Assembly: GCA_965219005.1 (NCBI GenBank)
Contig: CBDCMS010000004.1
Location: forward strand, 806,001-870,000
Reading direction: 5' to 3'
DNA from: CAUZIZ01 sp965219005
Lineage (GTDB): Bacteria; Acidobacteriota; UBA6911; RPQK01; JAJDTT01
Length of the DNA stretch: 64,000 nt
The translations under genes and the position numbers were made by a program. The notes under the pieces are model-generated. The model worked only from the letters and a program-made list of their open reading frames with translations, did no database searches and was not told the DNA's origin. Of the stretch, positions 38,280 through 48,181 are shown piece after piece (the stretch's first letter is position 1; the number at the start of each line of letters is the position of its first letter).

Positions 38280-39041
38280 ATGCTGGGTATGAATCCCATT
38301 GAAGACCCCGATGAGCGCATCCGGCAGAATGCCCCTCAGTTCGCAACAACACATTGGAGCCTGGTTGTTTCTGCCGGCAGTCCCGATGAACCCGCCGCAC
38401 AGCGTGCGTTGTCGGAACTTTGCAATGCGTATTGGTATCCGCTCTACGCTTACGTCCGTCGGCGAGTTGACGATGTTCACGACGCACAAGATCTGACACA
38501 GGCTTTCTTCTCACACCTGCTAGAACAACAAACAATCGCGCGCGCCGACCCCACGCGCGGTCGCTTCCGGGCATTTCTGCTTACGGCTCTCAAAAACTTC
38601 CTTGCGGGCGAGTGGCAGAAAGGTCGCGCCAGAAAGCGGGGCGGTGGCAGGGCAATATTGTCGTTGGATTTTGACTCGGGCGAATCCCGGTATCAGATTG
38701 AGCCGGCTGACCATCTGACGCCGGAGAAACTTTACGAACAACGTTGGGTACTGACACTCCTGGATCATGTTCTCGATCGGTTGCAGGTAGAAATGGTGGA
38801 GACTGGTAGGAGGCAGTACTTCGAGCAGCTAAAAACAGCCATCACGGGGGACGCCACGGCTCACGAGTACGAGCAGGCTGGTCGGGCGCTTGGTATCACA
38901 GCGGCAGCGGCCAAGCAAGCAGGATACCGCATGCGCAAACGATATCGTCAACTGTTTCGCCTGGAGGTTCTCCGGACTTTGGCAGACGGCGGGGATGTCG
39001 ACGATGAAATCCTACAGATTTCGGAAATCCTGGCCAACTAG
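38280..39041 (+). CDS. ECF-type sigma-70 family RNA polymerase sigma factor
   Basis: 253 residues. Region 2 is recognisable as ALSELCNAYWYPLYAYVRRRVDDVHDAQDLTQAFF (read in parts), and region 4 as an HTH near 200-235 (AGRALGITAAAAKQAGYRMRKRYRQLF). The start FATTHWSLV is typical of ECF sigma factors of Planctomycetota and Acidobacteriota linked to Ser/Thr kinases. ATG 38280 has AAGGAG 7-8 nt upstream. It lies 72 nt before a full kinase gene, so a kinase-regulated sigma factor is likely. Confidence 0.88.
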   Translation: MLGMNPIEDPDERIRQNAPQFATTHWSLVVSAGSPDEPAAQRALSELCNAYWYPLYAYVRRRVDDVHDAQDLTQAFFSHLLEQQTIARADPTRGRFRAFLLTALKNFLAGEWQKGRARKRGGGRAILSLDFDSGESRYQIEPADHLTPEKLYEQRWVLTLLDHVLDRLQVEMVETGRRQYFEQLKTAITGDATAHEYEQAGRALGITAAAAKQAGYRMRKRYRQLFRLEVLRTLADGGDVDDEILQISEILAN

Positions 39042-39113
39042 CGAGCAGAATTTGTGTTACCGAGTTGGCGCGATCCTGTAGTAGAGGGTGGATCACAATT
39101 GGAGGGAATCGCA

Positions 39114-40739
39114 ATGACCGGAACGTCTGACTGCCCCAAGTGTGGTGCCCGATTACCTGGAGATGCGCCCGCCGGACTATGCCCGAGATGCCTGGTTGAA
39201 GCAGGAAAGGAGAGTGAGCGTGGAGCGGAAGCAGCGACTGCGCTGCCCAGTCGAGGGGCTTCTCCGAGAAGTGGACTGGGCTCCCGATTCGAGCCACCTG
39301 CGGTCGACGAACTGGCGCCCCTGTTTCCTCAACTCGAAATCCTTGAACTTCTGGGGACAGGCGGGATGGGTGCTGTCTACAAGGCCCGGCAGCCTGGACT
39401 TGATCGCCTTGTGGCCGTGAAGATCCTACCTCGGGAAATCGGCGATGATCCTGCGTTCGCCCAACGGTTTACACGGGAGGCTCAAGCGATGGCCCAGCTG
39501 AGCCACCCTCACATCGTCTCTGTGTACGATTTCGGCAATACGGATGGGACCTTTTACATTGTCATGGAGTACGTCGACGGGCCGAACCTGCGGCAGATGA
39601 TTCGGGCGGGTAAGCTCCAGCCCGAGCAGGCTTTGGCCATCGTGCCTCAAATCTGTGAGGCTCTGCAATATGCCCACGACGAGGGCATAGTCCATCGGGA
39701 TATCAAGCCGGAGAACCTACTGCTGGACAAGAAAGGCCGGCTGAAAATCGCCGACTTCGGTTTGTCGAAGCTTCTGCGTGAAGATCGGCAGGAAGTCTCC
39801 CTTACTGGTACCCACCAGGTGATGGGGACGCTCCGCTACATGGCACCCGAACAGATGCAAGGATCGAGTGCGGTCGATCACCGGGCGGACATTTATTCAC
39901 TAGGGGTTGTGTTCTACGAGATGCTGACGGGCCAGTTACCGATCGGCCGATTCGAACCACCGTCGAAAAAAGTGCAGGTGGACGTCCGGTTGGATGAAGT
40001 CGTTCTGCGGTCTTTGGAATCGGCACCCGACCGGCGCTATCAGCACGCCAGCGACGTGAAGACCGACGTCGAATCGATCGTGGGCGCCAGCGACACCCGA
40101 CTCCCGCCCGCAAAACCGGTCACGGTAGAGTTGGAGTCATCGGTCCGCCGTCGACTGAAGATCCCGGCAATCGGAATGCTGGTTGCTGGCATCGTGAACC
40201 TGCTCGCAACACTGGTGGTTCTTCTGATCCCCGTTTTGGTTAAGGCTTCAGGAGGTTTCGCTGACGGTTTAGAAGGTTTCGTTGAGGGTTCAGGAACTTT
40301 CGCCAAGGCGGTTTTCCTAAGCGTCATAGTCGCGTTTTTGAGTTTGGTGTCGGGCATCATTCTGGTGCTCGGCGCGGCCAGAATGTTTGACCTGCAGTCC
40401 TATCCAATCGCGCTGATCGCGGCCGTGGTAGCGATCTTGCCACTCGCCTTTGGATTCCCGATCAGCCTGCCGTTCGGCATTTGGGCGCTGATTGTGGTGT
40501 TGAGGCGCGACGTGAGGACCGCGTTTGCCGGGGAATCTGAACGGGAACAAATGATGAAGGAATCGGCTTCGGCGGTCGGCGGGACGATGGTAGTTGGCCT
40601 CACGGCTGGCCTCGCGGTGGGATTGGCTCTGGGCACAGCGATGGACAACATTCCGCTCTACATGACTCTTGGGATCGCCCTCGGTTTTCTGTTCGGCTGG
40701 GGTATCGACATAAACAACCGCCGAAAATCCAAAGACTGA
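39114..40739 (+). CDS. Ser/Thr protein kinase with N-terminal zinc ribbon and C-terminal membrane domain
   Basis: 541 residues from ATG 39114 (GGAGG about 9 nt upstream). The N-terminal zinc-ribbon-like pair is CPKCGARLPG...LCPRC (7-26). The kinase domain (about 74-350) has an intact P-loop GTGGMGAVYKA, Lys103 (AVKILP), HRDIKPEN (194-201), DFG (214-216) and APE (244-246). Four or more spans follow (about 355-525) in place of a large extracellular sensor. It should phosphorylate proteins linked to the adjacent sigma factor (inference from paired gene order). Confidence 0.9.
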   Translation: MTGTSDCPKCGARLPGDAPAGLCPRCLVEAGKESERGAEAATALPSRGASPRSGLGSRFEPPAVDELAPLFPQLEILELLGTGGMGAVYKARQPGLDRLVAVKILPREIGDDPAFAQRFTREAQAMAQLSHPHIVSVYDFGNTDGTFYIVMEYVDGPNLRQMIRAGKLQPEQALAIVPQICEALQYAHDEGIVHRDIKPENLLLDKKGRLKIADFGLSKLLREDRQEVSLTGTHQVMGTLRYMAPEQMQGSSAVDHRADIYSLGVVFYEMLTGQLPIGRFEPPSKKVQVDVRLDEVVLRSLESAPDRRYQHASDVKTDVESIVGASDTRLPPAKPVTVELESSVRRRLKIPAIGMLVAGIVNLLATLVVLLIPVLVKASGGFADGLEGFVEGSGTFAKAVFLSVIVAFLSLVSGIILVLGAARMFDLQSYPIALIAAVVAILPLAFGFPISLPFGIWALIVVLRRDVRTAFAGESEREQMMKESASAVGGTMVVGLTAGLAVGLALGTAMDNIPLYMTLGIALGFLFGWGIDINNRRKSKD

Positions 40740-41324
40740 CGCCAGCAACACTCCAGCCGTCGAAATTGTGAGATCAATGACACAAGTTCTGACAGCCGTT
40801 CGAACTGTGCGAGGGAAGAGTAACACAAGCACCACGAAAGGACAGACATGTTCATAATCAAGTGGGGCAGCCCGGTTTCATGGGCCTCTATACTACACCG
40901 CCGTTCCATTTGATCGCTCCTGACCGGCTGCTTCCGCCTAAAATCGGTCATTCTGGTTTTGCTCGCGGGGAGATCGGAGGCTTCGGTATGGGATCCGATC
41001 TCACCTGGAATGCCGAAGCATGGCTGGGCTTCACTCGACGGAGTTATTGTCAAATGTTATATACAGCGGATCGCATCCACGGGATATTAGGTCCTGTCCC
41101 GGGGGTGTCAGGGGCCACAGGACCGTACCCGTACCGGCTTCCAGGGAAGCCCTAAGCACCTACCTACCGGACGTGCATCAGAGGGTGGGTGGGGCTTCTC
41201 TCGCTGGGATGTTGGGAAGCCGATGCCAACGACATAAAGCCGCCCATTTTCGATCGCAAAGCTTCTTCCTGGCCACAAAAGGACCACCTGAAAGCAGTTC
41301 ATCATCGTCTCCGTGACCGGGCTT
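40740..41324. other. Intergenic region after the kinase
   Basis: No gene is supported. A segment at about 40896-40945 (ACACCGCCGTTCC...TTTGATCGCTCC...GGCTGCTTCCGCCT) partly repeats the sequence at about 37628-37675 on the other side of the sigma and kinase pair, in direct orientation. The right part, 41160-41324, lies beyond the stop of the minus-strand ligase gene and shows nothing recognisable. Confidence 0.55.
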
Positions 41325-42680
41325 TTATCGAGTGGCGGGAGGTGACTTGTGCCCGCTAAGTAGAGCTGTGTGCCCAACTCGGGGAAAAGCTCTCGGGTCA
41401 AGTCGATTGACAATGAACTGGAACTTTTCCCGGTCGCGCACTGGAACCTGGTCCACCAGAGTCACCTGGATGATCATCTGCTGTCCCAGCTTGCGCTTCA
41501 ACCCGCGTACAAGATCCCTTCCGACCCTGTTTTCATAGTCGGAAGCCGGAACCAGATAGACATCCACCCTTTCTGGCTGGGATTGTACCAGCTGTGCGAA
41601 ACGAATTCCGCTGAACTCGACCAGGTTCATGCGCAGACCCGAGACCCAGTTGCCGCGAGTGTCCAGGAGATAGTCGGCTCGTAGGCCCGAAAAACTCTCA
41701 ACCAATGGAAGCGTTCTTCCGCAGGAACAGACCCGGTCCGAAGCCACGGCCGTATCCCCGGTGTCGTAGCGCAGCAGGGGGAATGCCTTGTTGTGTAGTC
41801 CCGTGGCGACGACACGTCCTTCCTCTCCTGGTTTCGCGGCTTCCCCGTCGGGTCGGAGAATCTCCACCACTCCATATTCCACGTTCACGTGGTAGCCGCC
41901 CTCGAGACACTGCGTAATCAGGGCATTATGTTCCTTGAGTCCATAGCTATTGCAGACCGTGACGCCCGAAAAAGCCTCGATGAACTCTCTCTGGCGCGGC
42001 AGCAACGGCTCTGAACAGCTCACCACTGCCTTGGGTTTCAAGTCCTGGATGCCCGCCTCTTCCAGGCCCTTGCAGAAGGTATAAATTGCAAGCGGGTGGC
42101 CTCTCCAGAGCACCGGTCCGAATCGTCGTACCAACCGTGCCAGGTCTTCGACGCGTGCTGCCACGATCCCATCGGTCGACACCGCAAGAGTTCGGCAGCC
42201 AGCGTGCCATTCGTAACCTCGAGGGTTGTCTATCAATCTGCTGCGGAGATCCAAGATGGTCTGTCCCAGTCGATAGCCGGGCCAAGACATGTGGCGCCAC
42301 TGACAGGTCAGTTCGATGACATTGGACCCGCTGTCCCAATAGACAATACGGGGAGAACCAGTACTGCCGGAGGTGCGGATGGGACGGGGACTGTATCGCT
42401 TGAAGTCTCGGGCCTTGAACTCATCCAGGTATTTCGAAACCGTGTCCTTGTTCAGGATCGGTATCACGGAGAGATCTTCCAGCCGCTCAAATCTCAGGGA
42501 GTCCAGATGGATCTCGTAGTAGGGGACTTTGCGACTGCAGTGCTTCAGCATTCGGGAGAGAAGATGCCACTGCAGGGACTTCAGTCGCCGAGGTGTATAG
42601 TATTGGCTGCGCCAGAGAGTGTGTCGCCAGTAGGCCAGGCCGAGAGGGTGCAGGTATTCGGTTGGATAGAACTTCATCAT
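41325..42680 (-). CDS. Phenylacetate-CoA ligase-like (PaaK/CapK family) AMP-forming enzyme
   Basis: 451 residues. The adenylation motif RTSGSTGSPRIVYWD (about 102-116) is the P-loop-like SGSTG site; AVVSCSEPLLPRQREF and CNSYGLKEHNALITQC correspond to later PaaK core motifs, and LLRYDTGDTAV is the conserved RYxTGD hinge. The N-terminal VPYYEIHLDS is also typical of the CapK subgroup. The family activates carboxylic acids as acyl-AMP and passes them to CoA or another acceptor. Without a catabolic neighbour the substrate is open. It is convergent with nothing close. Confidence 0.85.
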   Translation of the reverse strand: MMKFYPTEYLHPLGLAYWRHTLWRSQYYTPRRLKSLQWHLLSRMLKHCSRKVPYYEIHLDSLRFERLEDLSVIPILNKDTVSKYLDEFKARDFKRYSPRPIRTSGSTGSPRIVYWDSGSNVIELTCQWRHMSWPGYRLGQTILDLRSRLIDNPRGYEWHAGCRTLAVSTDGIVAARVEDLARLVRRFGPVLWRGHPLAIYTFCKGLEEAGIQDLKPKAVVSCSEPLLPRQREFIEAFSGVTVCNSYGLKEHNALITQCLEGGYHVNVEYGVVEILRPDGEAAKPGEEGRVVATGLHNKAFPLLRYDTGDTAVASDRVCSCGRTLPLVESFSGLRADYLLDTRGNWVSGLRMNLVEFSGIRFAQLVQSQPERVDVYLVPASDYENRVGRDLVRGLKRKLGQQMIIQVTLVDQVPVRDREKFQFIVNRLDPRAFPRVGHTALLSGHKSPPATR

Positions 42681-42868
42681 GGCAGAGCACTACTCTACGC
42701 CAACACAATGATCTCTGTCCTCAATTCGGTCTCGGTCCGCAGTCGAATCCGGCGATCCTGGACCGCGGCCAGCGGTATGGTATCTCTTGGGATTCAGTCT
42801 GCCTGACCGCCACGAGCTGACTGGTCCTGCCGAATCCTTCGCTTTGCCGATACGGTTGGCAGACTACC

Positions 42869-43215
42869 GTGGATATCTACAACGACACAGGAGAGACCGT
42901 AACGTATAAGATCTGGAATCATCTCTGGAGCGGCCATCATGGTGATGAATCAGACTGTGAACTAGATTGTCTAGCGACACATATCGCACCGAAATTTTGG
43001 ACGATCAGGATAATGAAGCGATAGACGCCTTCAGGGGCCATATCGTGAACGAAGATGCATTTTCTGACCACGACAGTGCTATCTCCGTAGAAGTGACCAG
43101 CCCATCTCCCATTCCTTCCGGAACCACTTTCGCGGGCACTCTCACTCCCAACAGTAGCGGTACGGATTCTTGCTGTGGCGGGGAAGGTTGCTCCGGGTCT
43201 TCGAGTTGTCCATAG
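42869..43215 (+). pseudogene. Possible frameshifted small secreted-type protein with Cys/Gly/Ser-rich tail
   Basis: From GTG 42869, one frame gives DIYNDTGETVTYKIWNHLWS...DCELDCL and then runs to an early stop; the next frame, from about 42967, continues naturally with SSDTYRTEILDDQDNEAI, ends after a beta-like stretch and a tail DSCCGGEGCSGSSSCP. The two halves fit one small beta-sandwich-type protein if a single base is restored around 42962-42975. No strong ribosome site or signal peptide is seen. An independent 82-residue ORF from TTG 42967 is the alternative. Confidence 0.35.
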
Positions 43216-43247
43216 AAACTGCCTTTTCCCGCCTCAAGCAATGGGCT

Positions 43248-44605
43248 TCACGAGATTCCTTTTCGAACCATCAGGAAGGCGGCTAAATAGCATCCTGAGC
43301 CAATCCAAGAACCTGCCGAAATACCAGCTGTTAAGGAAATAAGTGCACCTGCCACCGAAGCAAGAGTTGAGAAGGCTGCGTTGATTGACCAGAGCCAGGG
43401 TGTGATTCTTGGATTATGCGCCGTCGCGAATCTGATGCCTGCCGGCAAGGGCATACCCATAACAACCGCAGGTAAACTTATGGCGGCGATTGCAATCAAT
43501 ACGCGGACCGGGCTACTCGACGCCTGGAAGTGCTCAACTAGGCCCGGCGTTAGAGCACCCAGCAAGGCGATCCCAATCGCAGCGGAACAAAGCAGTTTCC
43601 TGACAAAGCCATAGATGTCATCGATTCTTCTTGTGAGATAGCTCCCAAACCCAGCTGATAGCAACAGAACGAACAATACGACTGAAAGAGCGTACGTCGG
43701 ATGACCGAGTAGCACGAGCATCCGTTGGACTAGAGCAACCTCTACAAACATGAAACCGAGGCCGATAGCCGCGAAATAAGTGAGCAGCCTGGCGTAAGCA
43801 AACCGGAAGATGCTAGCCCTTTTCAGCCGCAAGGGTAGTATGACGCAGACTGCCACCAGTACAACTACCGTCAAAAGCAGTGACGTCAGGATGAATACAG
43901 GACTGGTTCTGTCGACGTAATCAATCAGGCGTGCCGTGTTGAAGAAAAACGGTCTATCGTCCGTCGGTGGACTTATGTCTTTTGGGTAGCGATTTACAAA
44001 CTGCGATGACATCTGAAGGGAAATGATTTCATGGAGATTGCTATCAGCAACTACGTTGGGCGACAGCAACACTTCAAAGCCCAGCCGATTTGTAAGCTGG
44101 GTTAGTGTGGACAGGTCCCTCGAAGTCAAGGGCTCGTTACTGAGTAGCAAGTTTGCAATGCCATCCGGGCCGTCCTCATTGGGACTCGAATTCTGAGATC
44201 GGACAATTGCAAGATGTTGTTTTGGACTAGTGATTCTGGCCTGAGAGATCACAGCGTGAGCCAGGGATGCCAAGCGGTAGATCTCGAGTGGTTCGCTTTC
44301 TACGTAATACCTGGATACACTCAAGAAGCCTCCCGGCCTCAAGCGCTTCATAAGCGTCTCCCAGGCTTCAACTGTATAGAGTGTGTTCTCCGTCAGACAA
44401 AAAGCACCAGCGGCGGTTGCGGCCCAAGTATCGGTAAGAGACATTTGGATAATGTCGAAAAGCTCCTCGGTTCGGGCTGCATAACTCCTCGCCTCATCGT
44501 TGACAAGAGTCACTCTTGGATCGAGGTCAAAGCGTCCAGAGAATTGACCAAAAGAGTCGGTGACCGCCTCAACTATGCTGGTGTTAACCTCAGCTGCCGT
44601 CGGGC
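43248..44605 (-). pseudogene. 5'-truncated spermidine-synthase-like membrane protein
   Basis: The reading begins inside a methyltransferase-like domain (AEVNTSIVEAV...SGRFDLDPRVTLVNDEARSY, then FDIIQMSLTDTWAATAAG) and continues with eight or so spans (about 235-465 of the open frame), the C-terminal half of polyamine-synthase-like membrane proteins that normally have a further membrane and cofactor-binding part upstream. No canonical start is in place: the open frame upstream of about 44605 overlaps another gene fragment in a different frame. I treat it as a relic; the remaining C-terminal half is otherwise uninterrupted. Confidence 0.75.
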
Positions 44606-44859
44606 AGGGCGAACATGGGGCATGGGTCGTGGGCCTGCTCAGGGCCGTCAAGCTCGCCCGTGGCTTTCCCCATCAGTTCCAGGCATCCGCGCTTCTCCCG
44701 GATGGCACTCAGGGCGAGGCGCATGTCGCCGTTGGCCACACTCTCGGCATAGATGGTGTCGGTCCGAGCCAGCAGTGCCTCGACCTCCCCCAGCAGGCTG
44801 TCGGCTCGGACAATCTCCTCGGCTTCGGACGCCTTGACCAGTGCCTTCAGCCGTGCCAC
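44590..44859 (-). pseudogene. Helical protein fragment of unknown family
   Basis: 89 residues from GTG 44859, 13 nt after the TonB receptor stop. VKASEAEEIVRADSLLGEVEALLARTD is strongly helical, and RLALSAIREKRGCLELMGKATGEL resembles small phage or IS-associated proteins, but I cannot name the family. It ends where the spermidine-synthase-like relic begins, so it is likely truncated at its 3' end by the same rearrangement. Confidence 0.5.
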
Positions 44860-44872
44860 AAGGGTTTTCGCG

Positions 44873-47800
44873 TCAGAAGGAGAACTTCAGGGCAAGCTGA
44901 ATCTGTCGTGCAGCCAACGCTTTTCCCAGGACTCCGAAGCCACCGGTTCCGTATTGGAGGGTCTGATGACGATTGGTGATCAGGAAGTTGGCGCGATTGG
45001 TGGCGTTGAAGGCCTCCAGTCGAACCTCCAGCCTTCGCCCTTCCCCCAGCAGGAAGGTCCGCCTCAGTGAAATATCCAGATTGAACAGCCCCGGGCCTTC
45101 CACGGCTCCCCTACCTGCGTTTCCGTATTGAAACGGTGGCGGCAGGACGAAGGCAGTCGTGTCAAACCATCGGGCCGCTGTCCTTTGAGCATTGGGCAGG
45201 TTGGCATCCCGGAGCCGGTCCGGCCACTGGGAGGTTTCAGACCCAGCATCGACAGGATCACCAGGCAGCGTCACAGTGCGCCAACCGCCGTCCTGGAAAT
45301 TGGAGATGGCCCGGATGGACCAGCCCTCCAGCAGGCGAGAGGCGACGCCCTGACGAACCAGGGCCCTGGTCGGTCCAAAGGGCAGATCGAAGCCACCCGA
45401 GAGCATCACGTGCATGGGTACATGGAAGTCGGCCACTCCCCGGGTCGCCTCCAGAGGCAGGTTGCGGGATCGGAATGTCCGGAGACTCTGGAAGCCCGTC
45501 GTCCCGCCTCCGGTCTGGATGAGTCGGGACCAGCTGAGGGAGGCCAGCAGGTAGAGGCCCTCGGGCCCGGCGGCCTTTTCCAGCTGAAGATGCATGCCCT
45601 GGTACCACGAATCCGCGTCCGCCATGGGGAAGTAGATGGCCTGAAGATGGGGCAGAGGGCGTCGAAGTTGACGGTCCTCGGTCCCTGGAACGGCGTCGTT
45701 GAGGGAGACCGTCTCGATTCGGTGGGTGGAGCGGGAACCGTGATAGCCCCCATCCAGGAGCCACCGGCTGCTGAGTTCGTGCTGCAGGCTGAGACCCCAG
45801 GAGTGGGTTCTCGACAGCGGCAGGGGTGTCTCCATTCCGAAATGGTCGGGAACGGCTTCACCCAGTCCATCCTCGGGAAAGGGCGTGGACAGGAAGAGGG
45901 ACGGTGTATCGAGGGCACTGTTGAAGGTGGGGCGCTCCGCCCCGGGACGGGGATTACGGCTCAATCGCAGCACGTTGTTGAGGTCCGGTTCGTTGGAGTG
46001 GATGCCATATCCCGCACGCACCACTGTCTTGTCGGCCAGTCGGAGGGAAAGGCCGAGGCGCGGCAGGAACCCCTCCAACTGGTTCCAGCGCACCAGGGGA
46101 TAGTCGGGCAGGAAACGGCCTGTTTCACCGGGTTTCAACTCCAGATCCTGCAGCGGAGGAAAGACCTGCCCCGTCGCCGGGTCCAGGTTGGACATGAATC
46201 CCCGCTTGTCCTTCCAGGGGAGCCGCAGCTCGTAGCGAAACCCCAGGTTCAGCGTCAGGCTTGGACTGGCTTTCCAGCTGTCCTGGAAGTACACGTAGTA
46301 GCTGTCCTGATGAAATCTGCCCCGGGAATCCTCTCCTCCAAGGTGGCTCTGGACCAGAGAACCCAGGAGAAAATCGGCGAATCCGTTGCCCGAGTAGCGA
46401 TCGAAGAACGTGAATCGACTACGCCGCTCGGTCACGTAGTGGTTGTAGTGTCTGCGGTAGTGGAGGCCGATCTTCAAAGCATGATCCCCCTGCAGGAGGG
46501 AGAGATCGTTCTTGACCTGCCAGTTGCCCAGGGAGGATGGGCCCAGGTAGGGGTAATCCCCGATCCCGGTGTAGCCCTGGACCTCCACCGCTGGGATTCC
46601 AGTCCGATCCACCTCGCTCTCCAGCAGCTCCGGGATGCCGAGATCCTCCACCCCCCGACTCGGAGGCCGTGCGGTCTCGTAGGGTCTGCGGAACCAGTGG
46701 AAGCTGGCAACGTTTTGGGCCTTGGCCCCCAGGCTCCTGTCATAGGACAGAACCTGCCCCCAGGTGCTCATGGGGTGGCGCGCAGAGAAGGTGCTGAAGG
46801 GTCGGGTCGAAGTCCAGTGGTTGGAGTCCCAGACGAAGCGGCCGGCCCAACGGCTCACGTCCGAGGTCTTCAGGTCGACACGAGCGATGACCTGGGGATT
46901 GTCCACAGGACTTCTGGAATCGGGACTCGTGAAGTTCAGGGCGCCTGAAGTGTTGGGTTCGGGCCAGTAGGGGAGCAGCTTCGAGGCCACCGGATCCACG
47001 CGGCTCGGGGGGATCTGGTTTCCGGGGAAAGGCTTTCCAGTCAGCGGATCCACAATTGGTTCGGAGAACTGTCCCCGCTTCTCCTCCAGGGTGGGGACGA
47101 CTGCCGTCAGGGGCTTGGTCTCCCGAACGGATCGCAGCTGGTAGGAGCAGAAGAACCAGGCCTTGTCTCGGCTGCCCAACAGACCCGGAATCACCAGAGG
47201 TCCTCCCAGCGTCGCTCCCAGTTGGTTGCGTTTGAATTCCGCCTTCTCCTGTTCGAAGAAATTCCGGGCATCCAGGTTGTCGTTGCGGTGGAACCAGAAG
47301 AGATTGCCATGGAGATCGTTGCTTCCGCTCTTGGTCACCGCGACGATCTGCCCACCTGGTCGGATACCGTACTCCGGCGAGTAGTGGCCCGTCTTGACAT
47401 CGAACTCCCGGATGGCATCCGGGCTGGCCTGGAAGGAGGCGCCGCCGTCTCCGTGGGTGAAAAGCGTGCCGTCGATATAGGTCAGATTGTCCCGACTCCT
47501 CATACCCAGCACCTTGACGGTGCGGCTTCGGCTCTCGCTGCTGGGCGTCGCCCCCGCCGCCAGACCGGCCAGTTGACCCACGTCTCGGGTGTTGACCGGG
47601 AGGCTCTCCAGTTTTTCCTGATCGATGACCTGACCCCGGTCCTGTCGGCTGGCTCCCGAGAAGACGGACCGGCTCCTGGTCGTCTGAGTGACCCCGGCAC
47701 CTCCTCCAGAGAGGCGAAAGTCCTCCTGGCAAATCTGGCCCACCATCAGTCGAACGTGGGTACGCAGCTGGGTGCGGTATCCCGGCAACGATGCCCGGAT

Positions 47801-48067
47801 CTCGTAGCTGCCCGGGGCCAGGCCGCTTCGCCGATAGTCTCCTTTTGCATTCGTCAACAACAGGAAGCCTTCATTGGTTTCGACCCGGTGGATCGTGACC
47901 TCCACGCCAGGAACAGGCTGGCCCAGATCGTCACGAATGCTGCCCAGGAGGGTTCCCGTACCCATCTGAGCGGGGAGCCGGTGGGAAAGACAGGCCAGGA
48001 GTGCCAGCAATGCCAGCCCTGCACCGACCCAGACTCTTCGATCACGAGGATTTCGCTGAAACCACAT
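44873..48067 (-). CDS. TonB-dependent receptor-like (Oar-type) outer-membrane protein with N-terminal carboxypeptidase-regulatory domain
   Basis: 1,064 residues. A signal region (about 10-33) precedes a CarboxypepD_reg domain (GSIRDDLGQPVPGVEVTIHR...GDYRRSGLAPGSYEIRASLPGYRTQ). The plug domain carries IDGTLFTHGDGGASFQASPDAIREFDVKTGHYSPEYG (in parts), then GGQIVAVTKSGSNDLHGNLFWFHRN, typical of Acidobacteriota Oar-like receptors. The beta-barrel ends in LALKFSF, with a terminal aromatic residue as expected for outer-membrane assembly. Likely imports or binds large ligands, probably oligosaccharides or peptides. It is divergent from the pseudogene and enolase genes at 48 kb. Confidence 0.9.
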   Translation of the reverse strand: MWFQRNPRDRRVWVGAGLALLALLACLSHRLPAQMGTGTLLGSIRDDLGQPVPGVEVTIHRVETNEGFLLLTNAKGDYRRSGLAPGSYEIRASLPGYRTQLRTHVRLMVGQICQEDFRLSGGGAGVTQTTRSRSVFSGASRQDRGQVIDQEKLESLPVNTRDVGQLAGLAAGATPSSESRSRTVKVLGMRSRDNLTYIDGTLFTHGDGGASFQASPDAIREFDVKTGHYSPEYGIRPGGQIVAVTKSGSNDLHGNLFWFHRNDNLDARNFFEQEKAEFKRNQLGATLGGPLVIPGLLGSRDKAWFFCSYQLRSVRETKPLTAVVPTLEEKRGQFSEPIVDPLTGKPFPGNQIPPSRVDPVASKLLPYWPEPNTSGALNFTSPDSRSPVDNPQVIARVDLKTSDVSRWAGRFVWDSNHWTSTRPFSTFSARHPMSTWGQVLSYDRSLGAKAQNVASFHWFRRPYETARPPSRGVEDLGIPELLESEVDRTGIPAVEVQGYTGIGDYPYLGPSSLGNWQVKNDLSLLQGDHALKIGLHYRRHYNHYVTERRSRFTFFDRYSGNGFADFLLGSLVQSHLGGEDSRGRFHQDSYYVYFQDSWKASPSLTLNLGFRYELRLPWKDKRGFMSNLDPATGQVFPPLQDLELKPGETGRFLPDYPLVRWNQLEGFLPRLGLSLRLADKTVVRAGYGIHSNEPDLNNVLRLSRNPRPGAERPTFNSALDTPSLFLSTPFPEDGLGEAVPDHFGMETPLPLSRTHSWGLSLQHELSSRWLLDGGYHGSRSTHRIETVSLNDAVPGTEDRQLRRPLPHLQAIYFPMADADSWYQGMHLQLEKAAGPEGLYLLASLSWSRLIQTGGGTTGFQSLRTFRSRNLPLEATRGVADFHVPMHVMLSGGFDLPFGPTRALVRQGVASRLLEGWSIRAISNFQDGGWRTVTLPGDPVDAGSETSQWPDRLRDANLPNAQRTAARWFDTTAFVLPPPFQYGNAGRGAVEGPGLFNLDISLRRTFLLGEGRRLEVRLEAFNATNRANFLITNRHQTLQYGTGGFGVLGKALAARQIQLALKFSF

Positions 48068-48181
48068 TCAATGTGCCCCGATCCGTCGAGTCAGTCTACC
48101 ACGCAGCCTGGGACTCTCCTCCATGCGGAGACCGTCCGTGGGCCGACCCGGGCGCCTCAAGTCCGGTAGGATTTTCACTAG

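Noticed and set aside
45128..46948. 606-codon plus-strand open frame
   Set aside because: Antisense to the TonB receptor gene; low-complexity GC-driven composition.
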